Source: Arion vulgaris
Lineage: Eukaryota > Mollusca > Gastropoda > Stylommatophora > Arionidae
Reading direction: 5' to 3'
Assembly (NCBI GenBank): GCA_020796225.1
Contig: CM036753.1
Location: 65,256,865 to 65,320,864, forward strand
DNA: 64,000 nucleotides
Part shown: positions 43,801-58,800 of the stretch, in pieces
Layout of the letters: each line of letters begins with the position of its first letter
How positions within the stretch are numbered: the stretch's first letter is position 1
Program-made: the position numbers and the translations under genes
The notes under the pieces: generated by a model
The model's input: the letters and a program-made list of their open reading frames with translations, nothing else
Databases searched by the model: none
Told to the model about the DNA's origin: nothing

Positions 43801-46800
43801 AATGAAATTCAACACAGATGCAACAAAGCAAATCAAATGATAGGGCAAATGGCGCCAATTTTAAGATGCAAACACGTCACCATGAACACAAAAGAGCAAT
43901 GTTCAACACAATCTTTCTCCCACATTATGTTACCAGTGCCAAACCTGGACGCTGACAACAAACGATAGAAGAAAACTAGTCACAACAGAGATGAAGTGTC
44001 TACGCAGAATGCTGGGTGTAACAAGAAGAGACCGGTTGAGAAATGAAGACATCAGGAAAAAGTGGGTACAACATCAGTACTAGACTTCATCAAGAAACAA
44101 CAAATTAAATGGTTCGGTCACGTAAGCAGATTACCATCAGACAGTGCACCCCAAAGAGCAATGCTGCTCCGATACAATGGGTACAAAGCAAAAGGCCGGC
44201 CACGCAAAAGATGGACCTCAGAGATAACAGAGGCGACGAAAGAGACTATCTACGAAGCGCATACTAGGGCCCGTTTTAGAAATCTCTTCCTGACCTGACG
44301 CTGTGAGGCATACATGATTCGAGAAAGAAAGAAAGAATCTCATATATAAACAAACAAGCTTAAAACTCGCCCAACGCTTGATTCTACACATCTTCAATTT
44401 CATCACCGCCAACTTATCCACTGCAATGTCTCTCCTCCGTCAGGCAAGCAGTTATTGACCGCTATGTTTCCAGTGCCCTTACTCAATGTCGTTTTCATAT
44501 GTAACGTCAATGCCAACACATCTTGTTCCTTACCACAAACCCCATCATGACCACAACAGTAGACCCATATATGATAATCCTCTTCATCATAATCCGCAAT
44601 ATGATATAAATATATACATATATGCATACACACATACATTATTTATTATATTTTGTACTAGTACCGTTATACATTACTTGTATCAATAGTTAACAATAAC
44701 GGCGACTGCTCCAAAGAGATCTCAAGAAGATTGGCAATATCAATCAAGACGTTAAACACTATGAAGAACATGTGGCAAAGCACCAGCAAAATATTAAAAT
44801 TAAAAATATTGAGAACATGCATTTTTCCAGTGGATACTTACGGTTGTGAATCATGGACCATCACACAAAAAACAAGAACGAAAATCCAGACCTTCGAAAC
44901 TAAATGCTACAGAAAGATCCTACGAATACCATGGACAGAAAAGAAAGAACACTGATGTCCTGAAAGACAATTGGCAGATAAACAACATACTATACAGAAA
45001 AATTAGATACTTTATTCACATCAATTGTGACGATGGCCTGGAAAGAATAATATTAGAGGGCAGGGTCCAAGGACGCAGAGGCAGACCAAGAAGAAAATGG
45101 CTACAAGATATTAAAGAAATTATGAATATGCCCATCGACGAAGTGGGTGAAGTGGCTAGAGACTGAATTTCAGATGCGCTGCAAAGAGAGCAACGTCCTA
45201 TAAAGGATACGCACCTTGATGATGACCATTATACATTACTTGGGTCTGCAAGAAATTTATCCATACCACTCAATCCTGTGCAAGCCGTTCAATCTCTTCT
45301 AGGAAATTAAGTCCGACATTTCTCGCCTCTCAGCCAAGTTCGTTTCAGAGTTTTTCTTGGGCGTCCTTTACTTTTTGAACCGTTTTTGTCTCCCACTTCA
45401 AAGCCTTCTTTGGGATTTTTTAATCATTTCTTATCTTTCTAATAACACTAAGGTATATTAATTGTTACTATGGTTTTATATACACATATTAGAGAGAAAA
45501 AGACATGGATATTTATACATCTACTAGTAAATTATGCTATCAGTGCCAAACCTGGACACTGACATTGAACAATAGAAGAAAACTAGTCACGACAGAGATG
45601 AAGTGTCTGAGCAGAATGCTGGGGGTAACAAGAAGAGACCGGTTGAGAAATGAAGATATCAGGGAAAAAGTGGTTACAACAACAGAACTGATCTTCACCA
45701 AGAAACGACAAATTAAATGGAGAGGCCACATTAGCAGATTACCAACAGACAGTGTACCTCAAAGTGCAATGTTGCTCCGATACTTTGCATACAAAGTAAA
45801 AGGTTGGCCACGCAAAATAATGGATCTCAAGAGATAATAGAGGCGACGAAAGACACTATTTATGAAGCGCACACAAGGGCTAGTTATAGAAATCTCTTCT
45901 TATCCTGACGCTGTGAAGTAAAACAAGATTCGAGACAAGAAAGAAAGACTAGCAAATTGAAAAGTAGCCGTTTACATCTAAAATTATGTCGCTGATCTTC
46001 ATCGACGCAAACAATAATAATGACTATATTTTTACTATGACAATATCATAAGCATATTTGTTGTATATGTAGATCATTTTGTGTTTTAGTAGCAGTGTGT
46101 GATATACCTTTGCATCATTGTGCTATTTGTTGTTGCTAAGGTAACAGATGCTCCAATGGATGTAACAGATGTCCGTGCATCAGACATTTGTACAACCAAC
46201 GATGAGTTCCAAGAATCAACAGATGCAGATGTATTCTGGGAACTGCACTTCTCGATTGAGCCATAAGGTAAGGGTTGTGTGGCTGTAGCGTACATGAACG
46301 ATCCAACACTGATCCAAATGCTGGATAGTAGACCAGTAAAAATTCCAAAGATTGTGCCCTTTTGGGAAAGTGAGAAACACACAACAATTATTTGTTAAAA
46401 CAAATCACCAGTCCTTGTCGCCTGCAGGGACACATAAGACCAGAGATAACACATTTCCACTAAATTTGATCTTCTGCTTTTCGTTACCGTCATTCAAACC
46501 TAATCATATGAATGTCTTTCAACTCTGCTTCAAAAGTTTTCCCTGTGCTCCTAGGCCACTATTTCCCCTGCTGTCCTTGTGGTGTACACTGAATTGCATG
46601 TCTTGACCGGCTTTATTTTCTGATCATGAGGCTACGTCCTTTCCACAGTGATAGTATATTTTCTATTTCCTCATTTTTGTTTTCTATACCAGTTAGTTCA
46701 TGAAGTCTCTCTCTCTTTTTCAATCACCGCCCAGATCGATGTACCAGACTTCCCCATAAATTCTATTCATGTGAAAATCTGATTCATGCAGCCTTAGCAT

Positions 46801-49800
46801 TGATGTGTTTTACGTCACATCTTGAGCCCCATTTGGAGCTCTGGTGCTTATCCTTCGACGATGTGTTCGGTTTCAGCCAGCGTTTACTCGGTTCACTCTC
46901 TCCGTTTTGTAGCCATCTAGTGTTTTTTTACGGTGTGGGGTAGCTGGCGCCATGCCCAACCTCCTTAAGCGCCTCTTACGACATATGTGGCATGTAACAA
47001 TGGTTCTATTCTGTACGCCCCAATTTGGGCCCCGGTAACCACTCAGGCGGTTCTTGAAGTCTGATATCGCTAACCTTTTACTTCCCGATATACCCAGGTA
47101 TTCTTTTTAAACGTCTTCCCTCGAATCCTCTCAACATACTTTCTTTCTTCTTATATGTTTACTAAGTATCTAATCTTTAAAGAAGCACTGTCCTACTACA
47201 TCTTTTGTATATTCAGAGCTTTGTCTAGGTAATATAAATGTTTACATTGTCAGATGTTGCTACGCCTGCTGTAGGCTGAATTTGATTTTTCAATTCTTTG
47301 TTTCATTTTGAACACACTGTTTCCATCTGAAGAAAAAGTACTACCAAAGTAGTTAAAATATATTAATATCTCTAGCCCTGCATCCTCTATTTCTACGTGT
47401 CCTCCGGCGCTCGGGTTTATCCCCATTACTTTGATTTTATTTGTGTTGATCTCTAGTCAAATCTGTTTTGCTATTTTATTGATCATGTCGATATTTTGCA
47501 ACCGATGTGCTTTGCTTTAGTTGAAACCAATAATCAACATATAAATGAAGCTGCTATCACAAGTTGATATTACTAAGAAACATATATTTGATACGATAGA
47601 TAGAAGAGGATGAGGATCAAGCTAGTTATAGATGTTAGGTCCAAGTTCCAGTCATACAGCTATAATTTTAGATGAATTAAGTAAATGATTTCATTTTGTA
47701 ACCATGCCGATTTGGCCACCGAGTCAAAAAGGCACCAATTTAGCTAGACATGTACATCTATATATATATATATATAAAATCTTCCTGTCCATTTCGACAT
47801 CTAAGGCTTTCACAAGATATCTCCATTTCTACTGCCTTTCTGCTAATTGTTTCCCATGTCAGGCCACAATCTTTCAACTCTGCACAGTTCTTTGTTGTTT
47901 TCTTTTGACGTCCAGGCCTGCATTTCCCGTCTGCTGTTCATCGGAGAGCTGTCCTAACCCTTACCGATACTGGCGTACGACATACATGACCAATTGACCT
48001 CTTCTTCAACACACTCAATCTTCAACACACTCAATCTTCTTTACTCCACTCAATCTTTCTCTCGAAAAATGGTTTCCAAGGATGAAAAGTTTGCTGTTTT
48101 AAAGGTTCTTTATTTGCTTTAATATTTGGTCAGAAAATTTGCAGTATACATATATAGTATCCCTATTTCCAGTGGCGGCTCGTCTATAAGGACCAGTGGG
48201 GCCGGGCCCCACCAAAAATAATGTAATAACGTGTATTTATTATTTTTAAATTAAAATATAGCAATCTAAAACCATGATTTATCCGGAACAAAATGTCTGA
48301 CCCCACCAACAAAATTTATCACGAGCCGCAACTGCCTATATCAAATAAGACATTGCACAAATACCATCACATAGTGAAAGTGCAAATAGATAAGTCACAT
48401 TATTTCCTTACCGAATGTTTGTGAACATTACATTTAAAACTGTTAGTTTAAATATAATTTCAGTATTTTAACGTGAATTATATTACAAAATATAACATTA
48501 TATAAATACTTTACCAAGAAGAAATCAAGCCACCATCAAAAAAACTATTTTTGACTCATGACTATAGACGTTACACCCCATAACATTTCGCGTCATACAT
48601 GGAAAGAGTAAATAAACAACAAGGTACAAACAATAATTGATTTATTTCAAAACTAAAAGTAGAAAGTGTTATCTCCGAAAATATGTTACTATTTCTTCAC
48701 TATCAGTATAAAAACAGATTTACATAAGAACAAACAACACAATGTATGTAAATGTGCAACGCTTGTGACTTACCAGTGCGTTTGCTTGTGGGAATGTTGC
48801 TCCTAAGATGAATATTCCAAGCAGAGGTCCGGTAGTAGCACCCAGAGCTGTATATGTTGACTGAAAACATACACAAATGCTTGTCAAGTTTTTCAACACA
48901 GAAGCTAAATACACGTGCTCCATATTGGAAGGATAAATTCTTCTTCTTCTCATTCGAACACTCCAAATCGACCACTTGTTAACCACTCTGTGTGATTTGT
49001 ATTGATATGAGCATAAGTTGTACATTGTGCCTGTTATGCGCCTATAAGTAGACCAGCACATCAGATTTCTGCAATGCTTTTTATTTATTAGGGTAGCTTC
49101 CTAGGTCCTACATCAGTCACCTCTTACGATATGCCCTGTAGGTCGCAGTGGTACTATTCTGTTCTTCCCTTGCAGGCCCCGGCACTACACGAGCGGGAAG
49201 TATAAATGAAGTAATCTATCTGTTCTCTAATTCTGTTTTGTTTTTCGGCATCAAGTCGAAGAAGGGACAACTGGAGTGAGGCTCCTTGTGCTCTTTGTAC
49301 AAGGTGGAATTTAGTGCCTCGGATATTCCATCGTCCATCGTTTACGTGATAGTCCTCCAGGTTTGTTGTCATTGTATCCAAGTGCTAGTGCTCTTTTTGG
49401 GAGACTTTTTTGTGGTAACCTTGATACGTTTCCGAACCATTTGAGCTGTTTAACGAAGTACTATCACAATGATTACAATGTACTAGCAAGATCTTCTTTC
49501 TTCTTCTTTTGTCATTACACTGTTAGCGGGTTGTTGTTACACAGTGTCGTGGTGTTCTTCTTTTTTCGTTACACTGTTAGCGGGTTGTTGTTACCCAGTG
49601 TCGATAGAACACAGAGAACACATCATTAAAATATATACCATACACTTACCTGTGTTACTGGTCCAGACATTTCCCGGGCTAGGTACGCCAGTCCTATTAT
49701 TCCAAATCCGTATATACACACTATTTCAATATGTAAAGAAATTTCAGATAATCAAACACTATTTCATACTTCTGACAAATTTCTGTACGTTTTTTTTTCT

Positions 49801-52800
49801 ATTTTCACAAAAATAGATACATACTTTTCATATTTGTTATGTGCGGTTTCCCCCCTTTCATGTTAAACTACATAAGTTACTTTAGAAAGAAGTTAATGAT
49901 CAACACAGACTTTAATTGTTATTTTTTTATTTATATGTCAGTCAGATGCAGCAAGAAAAGATGTACACCTGGAAGAAACTATATGATGGGCAAGACTTTC
50001 ATTGGGACAACAAATACGTGTGGATATGTGCTAGAAAAATATCATCAATAGAGAGTAAAATAAATAAGCGGGAACCAAATTTTGTGATCCATCAAAAGCT
50101 AGAAACAATATATTAAAGCAAAAAGTATGACGACAAAGTAACGTAGTCTGTGTTATGATTTGTTGAAGGATAATTATTGTTGTATGTTTGTGTTTTAAAT
50201 GTTATCATTATTTGTGGTGCATAACTTCATGCACTGAATATACATTGAAAGACAACAAATACAATGTTTCGGACATTTAATGACAATGGAATGCGACCAA
50301 CCACCAATAACAGCATACAATAAAAAGAGATCACGTACTAGAGCCATAGAAATACTAAGAAAAAGATGGATAGACAATATGAAGACCACACTAAATAAAC
50401 ACGGATACAACACAAGTGCAACTCATTTGGCCCTGAAACGCAAATTAAAGGTCCCACTCCTACGCTTAACGACAAGAGTAGACAACCAATTCTATCATCC
50501 ACCTGGGGACAGACAACAGGCAATAGACAGGACATATAGTAAATGTAGATTTTGTTACTACTGCACTAGAGGGGAAAAAACCAAGTAAATCTGCTATTTC
50601 TAGAATGAATTTCTAAACTGGCAATAGGAATGATATATTAGTTGTTTAATCATCAAACAATAGCTTGTCCTGAGCACAACTTTGCCACACTAACAGTTCT
50701 CCGGAACTTCTCTCTCTCATAGCTCAGATATCCCGCCTCTGTAGCCGTCCTGTTAAAATCATCAGTAACATTCTGAATCCATCTTCTTCGTTGTCTTCAT
50801 CTTCTTCTCTTTGCTGGGATGCCTCCTTCCATAATAGTCTACTCCAACGCTTCGTGTCTCTTTATATGTCCAAAATACTTCAATTTTCTCATTCTTATTT
50901 GTAGCATCCGCCAGTTTTCTTTGATTTTGAGTTTTTTCTGGATAGATCTATTTGTTCCCTTCTCTGTCCATGATACACGGAAGACACTTCTGTAGCACAT
51001 ATATTCAAAAGCACATATATGTTTTTCCCCTGCCGTGTTAAATGCCCATGCTTCACACCCATACATTTCCAATGGGAATATGCATGCTCTTAGTATTCTG
51101 CCTTTGTTTTCCTATTAGTTCTATTTCATACGGTTTTTAGTTAATTTTTTGGTAAGATCATGTTTGTTTCTATTTTAATTTTCTTCATTCTATTTGGTAG
51201 TTGTTTAATACATACAAATATAGGAGTAATAGAACGAGTCCGATACATACAACAAAAATGGCAAAACGTTAGTAGACTAGAACAAACCAGTGATTACCAT
51301 GGGAATCCACATACATTATTCTAGAAGGGGTCAAAATTAATTTTAAAATGTTAGTTCTTAGTTTACTTCGCGTAAATGGAGAAGATCAGATTCTCATAAA
51401 TCGTATCAAAATGCAATTTTCCAGTAGGCGATACTTGTCACCCTTGACTTAACGTATGGACGCCCATGGTGATTACTAATTTACCGATTATTTTTGAAAT
51501 AGCTGTGACTGTAGATTCTCGTTTGTTGGCCAAGACACCTCCAAGGAAATCCTCAACAGTATTAGCAGTGAGGGAGTTGATGCCCGATGATAGTGTACTG
51601 AATAAATTAGAACAATTTTATAGGAAATTATTTAATCAGAATGCATAGTTATTTGTTTCTACAGTTACCTCATCAAAACATCAGAAATATTTGATCCTGT
51701 TAATCTTCTTTTTCGAACACTCTATATCGACCCCTTAATAACCATTCTGTGTTATTTGCATGTGATCTGAGCCTAAGAGCGATTGTACGTTGTGCCAGTT
51801 ATGCGCCTACAAGTAGGCCAGTACATCCGTTTTCTGCGATGCTTTTGATTTACTAGTGTAGCTTCTCTAGGTCCTACGTCAGTCTCTAACAACACACCTT
51901 GTAGGTTACAGTGGTACTATTCTTTGCTTCCCATACGGGTCCGATACCACATGGGCGATCATGTCAATCAATAACACAAACAGTAACTTGTTTGCATGCC
52001 ACATATCTTGTTACAATCACTGTAGTTTAGTTATGTTCTCCCATTTCGTTTCTCTGCTATTTTTCTCAAATGTTATTGTCTACAAGTAGCATATCCGTTG
52101 CAGTTTCTGATGATGACCCACCTGGATGACGTACACTCGCTAGCAGTTCTTTGACCTCATCCGCCATCATGTTTAACGTATTCTTAATCATCTACAACGT
52201 TTACTGACCGTCGTCTTGATCTACCCCATGTCTCGTATTTCAGTAGCCTTGACCTCCGTTTTTTCTTTCTTTACAGCCCAACGTGTTCGTAGCACGTTGA
52301 ACGATGGGTGACAAGCCCCATGTGAGTTCGGTTCAATTCCGCGGGCTGGCAGAAAAGCCACCGGTTCTCCAGATTTACGGTGTTCGTGGCACCGAACCGA
52401 CAGTTAAGATGTCCATGGCACTGAATCGAAGAGCTGAATGCTCAAGTGCTTCTGGATCGAAAAAAACCGAAAAAACCACTGTGACATTTAATGATACCCA
52501 AATAAATGTTTAGTTTCCGAGACAGGATAGTGTTTACGAAACAATGTTCTTTAATCTTCAGCTCTTGAAGGGTATTTGTATTTTCTCTGTTTTCCTCCTG
52601 GTGTTCTATGAACTTTTTTGTAGCTCTTGATTCTTTGTTCCTGATTGCTACAACTTCTTGACAGTATAGGCTAAGTAGTTCGCAATTTATTTCTGAATAG
52701 TTATAATTTATTATTAACTATTCTTTTCTTCTTAGTTAGCACTGGTTTGTTGTTTGGTGAGAATGCAGAGTGTACAACCAGTAGATGGAATCAAGAGGAA

Positions 52801-55800
52801 AAGGGAAGGCCAAGAAAAATATGGATTGAAGGTGTCACATACAGCGTTGCTATATGATAAGATAATTTAAAAAAAAAACTTTTTCCCCTAAAGATCTGCT
52901 AACGTGTTCTCAAATAATAACTAAATTGTTCATAACAAACCTTAATGCTCCAGAGAATATTGTGGCCATGTAAAGACCTGGAAGACCAGGTAGAAAACTT
53001 AATGAATGCATGACGAAGTAGGGCATTAGCTGTGAACGAGAAGAAGACATGTTGATCGGTGTATTAAAAAATCATCTTGAGGAATACAAATTGAAAAATA
53101 TTCTGAAATCTATCTGTTTAACGATTTCTTACAAAATTATTTACTGAAAAAAAAAGATATGCACAATGTAATTTATATTGTAATTGACAAATTGGAAAGA
53201 AAAGTTATTAGTTATTCACGTTGACGTCAGAGCACTCCCGACAGACGCATAAGTCTAAAGTTCGAAAGACGATGTGATTTCTCTGACCCATTAGTTTTGT
53301 CTCTAGCTGTAGAGTTATAAGTGTTCTGTTTTATACAGCACACATGAGGAAATGTGCATGCTGATAGTCCCGAGAATTGGCTGGTCAAACCACAGCCAAC
53401 TATAAGCTCATACGGACGGCGGATTCAGGTAAAAATTATGGGAAATCAGACCACAACCGGTCACGTGACCTCGCATTCCAGTATTGTTGTATATAGACGA
53501 ATTCATTTTAAAATCAACACAACATGTTAAATCAACGTTATATTATGTAATAAGTGAAGTTTAACAATAAGGAATATCAGTATTATGAATATTTGTCATC
53601 AATAAATAACCATAGACTCATAGAAATGAGTAAAATTGCAAAAAAAACTTTCAGTGTTCTATCAGACAAATATAAATTCTAGTCCCCACCTCCCTCCCCA
53701 AATGAAACTATTTAGGCATTCCCGGTCAGTTATGCGGCCCAATATTAGAGTTTGCTGTGGTCAAACACTCGGCTCTGATAACGTGAAATTTCAAACTCAT
53801 TAAAACACTATATAGAACCAATGTACATTGTCTTTTTTATTCAATAGTAGGTCGCTGAGCAAACGAACAACGTAAATAAAATTAGGAAAACAAATAGTAT
53901 CAGGTATATGATGATGAGTCTGTGTATAAAATGAAAATGTTACCTGATTTCTGTTGGTGATGTATCCACCTCTTAGTGGATCACACTCAAGGTTGAAGAA
54001 GTAGGCTAGAAGAACTAGTCCAGTCAGCAGCATTATACATCCATAAACGATTACTAATGGAACAGCCATTACAAACATACTGTTGATTATTAATGTTATT
54101 TATTACTTTTTATGTATAGTAGCTTCCATGAGAGACTGGGACATGTTATTTTATACATAAATTTATGTGTGAGAAGATATGTGTGTATGTGTGTGTAGTA
54201 GTTTCCATGAGAGACTGAGACATGTTATTTTATACAGAAATTTATGTGTGAGAGGGGATGGGTGCATGTATGAATGTGTGTATAGTAGCTTCCATGAGAG
54301 ACTGGAACTTGTTATTTTGTACAGAACTGTATGTGTGAGAGGGTTACAATGATTCTCATGAACTTGCCATTTCCTTTTCTATAACTTTCATTTCGTAATT
54401 TCTTTTACACCCAGACATAATTATTTTACAATATGCAATGAATTTGCTACTAACTAACTTTTGTTTCAAAATATTTCAATCGAGTATATCGGGTTCAGCA
54501 GGGCGATGGGGTTAGCTGTCAATTTTATTATAGTATTATCGATAAAGTAGCCATCTGTAGCTTAACGGTAGTGAGCTAGATCCCAATCCAAGTATGTCTG
54601 GTTCAAACTCCGCGGCGGGCAGTTTGGAAGCAGATTTGTTCCTGTGGTAACGAACAGTATAAATAGACCCCGTCGTTCAGAAAGTAACGACAAACTACTG
54701 AACGTATAAGGGGTAAATAGAAAATCAACGAATAGTGTACCGTTGTTGATGGCGACGTCCTGTCAAGGATATGCCACGATTTTCATTTTCATTATTTGGG
54801 AAACTGTCATTACAGTGTTTTGTTCCTAATCCCGAGAGTACGCTTTGGGATTGTATAGGATAGAGGAATTAAAACCGCTTGCCCGGTGCAGTCAAGGCGC
54901 ATATGCAGATCGTCGATTTTATTCTCCCCAACATATTAAAAAAAATTAGACATTAGATAAAAAGACATTATCGATGGCTAAACAATTGAACATTTTCTCC
55001 AGAAAATAACACTGGGTTACAATAGCATTTTTGATGTCTTTAATAAAATGTTCGTATGTTTTCTGCTATGTTTACAATTTATTTCATTGTTGCCAACCAA
55101 ATCTACCCTCATTGAAACTATTTTTCTTAGTGTCATAAATCGTTCCTGGAAGGGAGCTTCTACGCGTAAGTGATTTGATCAGAGTCATGGAAAACAAGTA
55201 CTAAGACAGACAGTTGTATTAGAGGCTTTGAGAGAAGATGTCTTAGAAGAATTCTCCGAATTCGTGGAAACTAGAGAATACCAAATACTGAGATCTCCCG
55301 GTGCACAGGCATTAACAATATCAAAGAGAAAATAAAACATAGGAGATGGAAGGGGTTGGGACATATATTCAACTAGGAAATAAAACATAGGAGGTGGAAG
55401 GGGTTGGGACATATATTAAAATGCAGATGACTAGACGCCCACATGGGGTTCGAAATGGAATCCGGAAGGCAAGAGAAGTAGGGGACAATATAGAGAGACA
55501 TGGAGACGAACTGTAGACAGAAAGAGAAGAGACGAGAAGATCTGGAATGAACTAAGCTGGCTTGCTTACAATATAATAATAATAATAAAGCCCATAACTC
55601 GTTATCGTCGTAGGGATGTCACTGTGGAGACATCAGCCCAAAAAGCACGCTATGAGTCTCTGTCTTCAACTCTTCGAGCAAGTGTGGAGAAACTCTGTCC
55701 TGACCAGCTCTTGATGTTGTCAAACCAGGATTTTATCTGCCCTCCTGTCCTTCTGCCACCCTCGACTGTTACCTGTAGGATAATCTTGGAGAGTGAGCCA

Positions 55801-58800
55801 TGTCTCATCACATGCCCGAACCACACAAGTTTATGGCTTGCTCATGATATATCTGGTTAGATAAAATTTGTTGATCCAAGGGTAGTTAAAAGAAGAAGAA
55901 GATGTTCAATTTTACTACACCAAATTCTCAAAACTGCGTTAAAATGTTGTTTTGTAGCCAGCATTAGGTATAGAGTGATTTCAAGATATGGGATCACCAT
56001 GTCCAATCAACGTCACAGTCAATGAGGAATAAAAAAAAACAACCATAAACATACACATTCACAAATATATTCTCACTGTGGAGCTGAGCCCGGATAATGC
56101 AAATAAACAGCGAGTTCGCTACCAACCACTACGCTATCATGGCTACAATAGTATTTCAGCAACTATTTCTAGATGTAGACCTAACTTATACATACTTACT
56201 TTCTGGCCTGTACTTTTGACTTGATAGCCACAATCCTCTGGACACTGGATTGCGAAAAGTGGGCACCCGACCAGTATATCGACACACCTATGCACATGCC
56301 CCACACTGTGTGGCGTACCCGAGGATCAGGGCTGATTCTAAAATGATCACATACATCAACAGATATTAGCTACTGTTTTTTATATATGGAATTTATCATT
56401 TTATTACTTTTATTATTGTACACTAACTGTTAGTGGGACGGATAAGCGTAAATGCATAATCTTTCGCCTATTGACTCAGACACAAGAGAGTTGTAGGTTC
56501 AATTCCCCACTTGACGATCTTCAATTCCGCCTATCTCCTGCACAGGGACTAGAAATATGAAGTGAATACCCTAACAATTCCACCTATCTCCTGCACAGGG
56601 ACTAGAAATATGAAGTGAATACCCCAAGGTTTGAAAAGGCTACGGAGTGAATTTTTATACTGACTGTTCCGCTCTGAAATATGTCTGTCTGATATTTTCT
56701 TACGTGCTAGTGTTTTAGTAAATGTTCTGACCAGTGACGGCTCGTCAGTACGGTCCAGTGGGGCCGGGCCCCACCAAAAATTATGTGAAATGTCTATTTA
56801 TTATTTTATAAATTAAAATATAACCTAACACAAAACCATGATTTTTCCACAAATTTGTGATTGTTCCAACTAACAAAAATGATCACGAGCCGCCACTGGT
56901 TCTGACGTGTTTTAATGATTGACACGATCATCATCTTTGTATTTCAGTGAAAAACCATGTTTGAGCCGTTCTCTTTTATTGCACATGAAGATCTCATCTG
57001 CAGTACACGAACTTGACAGCACAGACGACGATTTCCGATGCAATGTAGAGAATAGCGAAAATGTTTGGAACTTTTAAACAAAGTTAGTGCTAACGATTAA
57101 GTATTAAGTATTAAGAAAACATAATAATCTAGACATCCATGTCAATGGCACTAAAATAAACCAAGTGAAAGAATTCAAATACTTAGGAAGCATATTCACG
57201 GAAGACGGAAAACTGGATAGAGAGATAGAGGCTAGAGTACAAAAGCAAATGCTGTAACCAGCTAGCCCCATTGTTAAAGCACCCAAAAATTTCACAGGCA
57301 GCTAAGCAACAGATGATTAACAGCATTTTTATACCTACTTTGTGTTACCAGAGCCAAACATGAGCATTGAGCAAAGCGCAGTCACAAAAATAACTACATG
57401 TGAAATGCGTTGCCTGCGAAAAGTTACCAACAACACAAGAAAAGACAGAATCACCAACATCTGCATAAGAAAGAAAGTTGGCACAAAACCTTGCTTGAAT
57501 TACATAGATAAACAAAGAATGAAGTGGTTTGGCCACTTAATAAGAATGCACCCAAACTCCACAGTATACAGAGTCTTCTACAACAGAACATCGGGAAAGA
57601 AGGCAAGAGGAAGACCACGGAAAAGATGGTTAGATGGCGTGGCGTAGCAGAATCCTGTGAAAGAACAAAGATAACAATCACACAAGCCACCAGAACAGCG
57701 CAAGACAAAACAGAAAACCACGACACTGGGCAACAACCCGGTAGCAGTGTGACGACAAAAGAAGAAGAAGTGCTAACAATTATTTCCAGGGCAGCTTCCT
57801 TCAAGCCCACTCATATTGTGAAGATGAAATATATTAGTAGCTTCCTATCACAATATTCCCGTCATGATATAGCCCAAACCGCAGTCAATGTGCGAGTTTA
57901 GTATAGTCAAGGATCGTCACCATTGCACATTTAGTCCATAAGTGCTCCGATCTCCTGCTCAGTATGTCTCTCAGCGTGTGACAACTAACGAGAACCAATT
58001 ATTTGTTGGTTTACTATTCTTCTTTGGCTACCAGTATAGTGCTTGTGTCTAGCTATACCACATTTGACTTGGTATTCTTGTAGTTCAGTTAGGGTTGTAG
58101 ATTTACCACTTGAATCATGTGTATAAGGTATGTACGAGTTACTTCTAACCAGCGATACAAACTGCGCAAGAATACTATAGTACGATTAAAAGTATAAGAT
58201 ACGAGCGTGAAATGTTGTGGATTGTCCAAGCTGAAAGAACAATTTATAGCTGTCTAACACTGAGACACTATCACACAGAAGAAATACTGGATCTAGATAG
58301 ATGGAAGCATGGCCAACTATCATTGAACTTGGGAGAGAATATAGTTATTGTGGCAATGTGGGAGCAGATATAACAATTCAGAAACTAATAGTAAGTAACG
58401 CATTGATTAATTGAGTGATTCATAGGACCATCACCATTGCACTTCGGCGAGTAAACATGTGTGCTCATATCTCTGTCGGACACAGGAAGATCTCATCGAC
58501 GATGCACGTGTTCCGTTGCAACGGCGAGAGTCCTCGATGTAATTTTGAAGAGGGTGAGGATATTTTGTAAGAATTGTATCTTAAATGATTATGATGTTGC
58601 ATGTAAGAACCGATCTCTGCATTATGATGTTGCATGTAAGAACCGATCTCTGCATTATGATGTTGCATGTAAGAACCGATCTCTGCATTATGATGTTGCA
58701 TGTAAGAACCGATCTCTGCATTATGGTGTTGCATGTAAGAACCGATCTCTGCATTATGATGTTGCACGTGAGAACCGATCTCTGCATTATGATGTTGCAT

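Noticed and set aside
46086..46387. Separate small genes in two minus-strand frames
   Set aside because: One frame is the SLC5 exon 46108-46358 bounded by AG and GT; the other is its out-of-frame shadow.
51466..51648. Plus-strand 60-codon ORF
   Set aside because: Lies opposite the SLC5 exon 51485-51597, which joins its neighbours in phase and carries the sodium-site motif.
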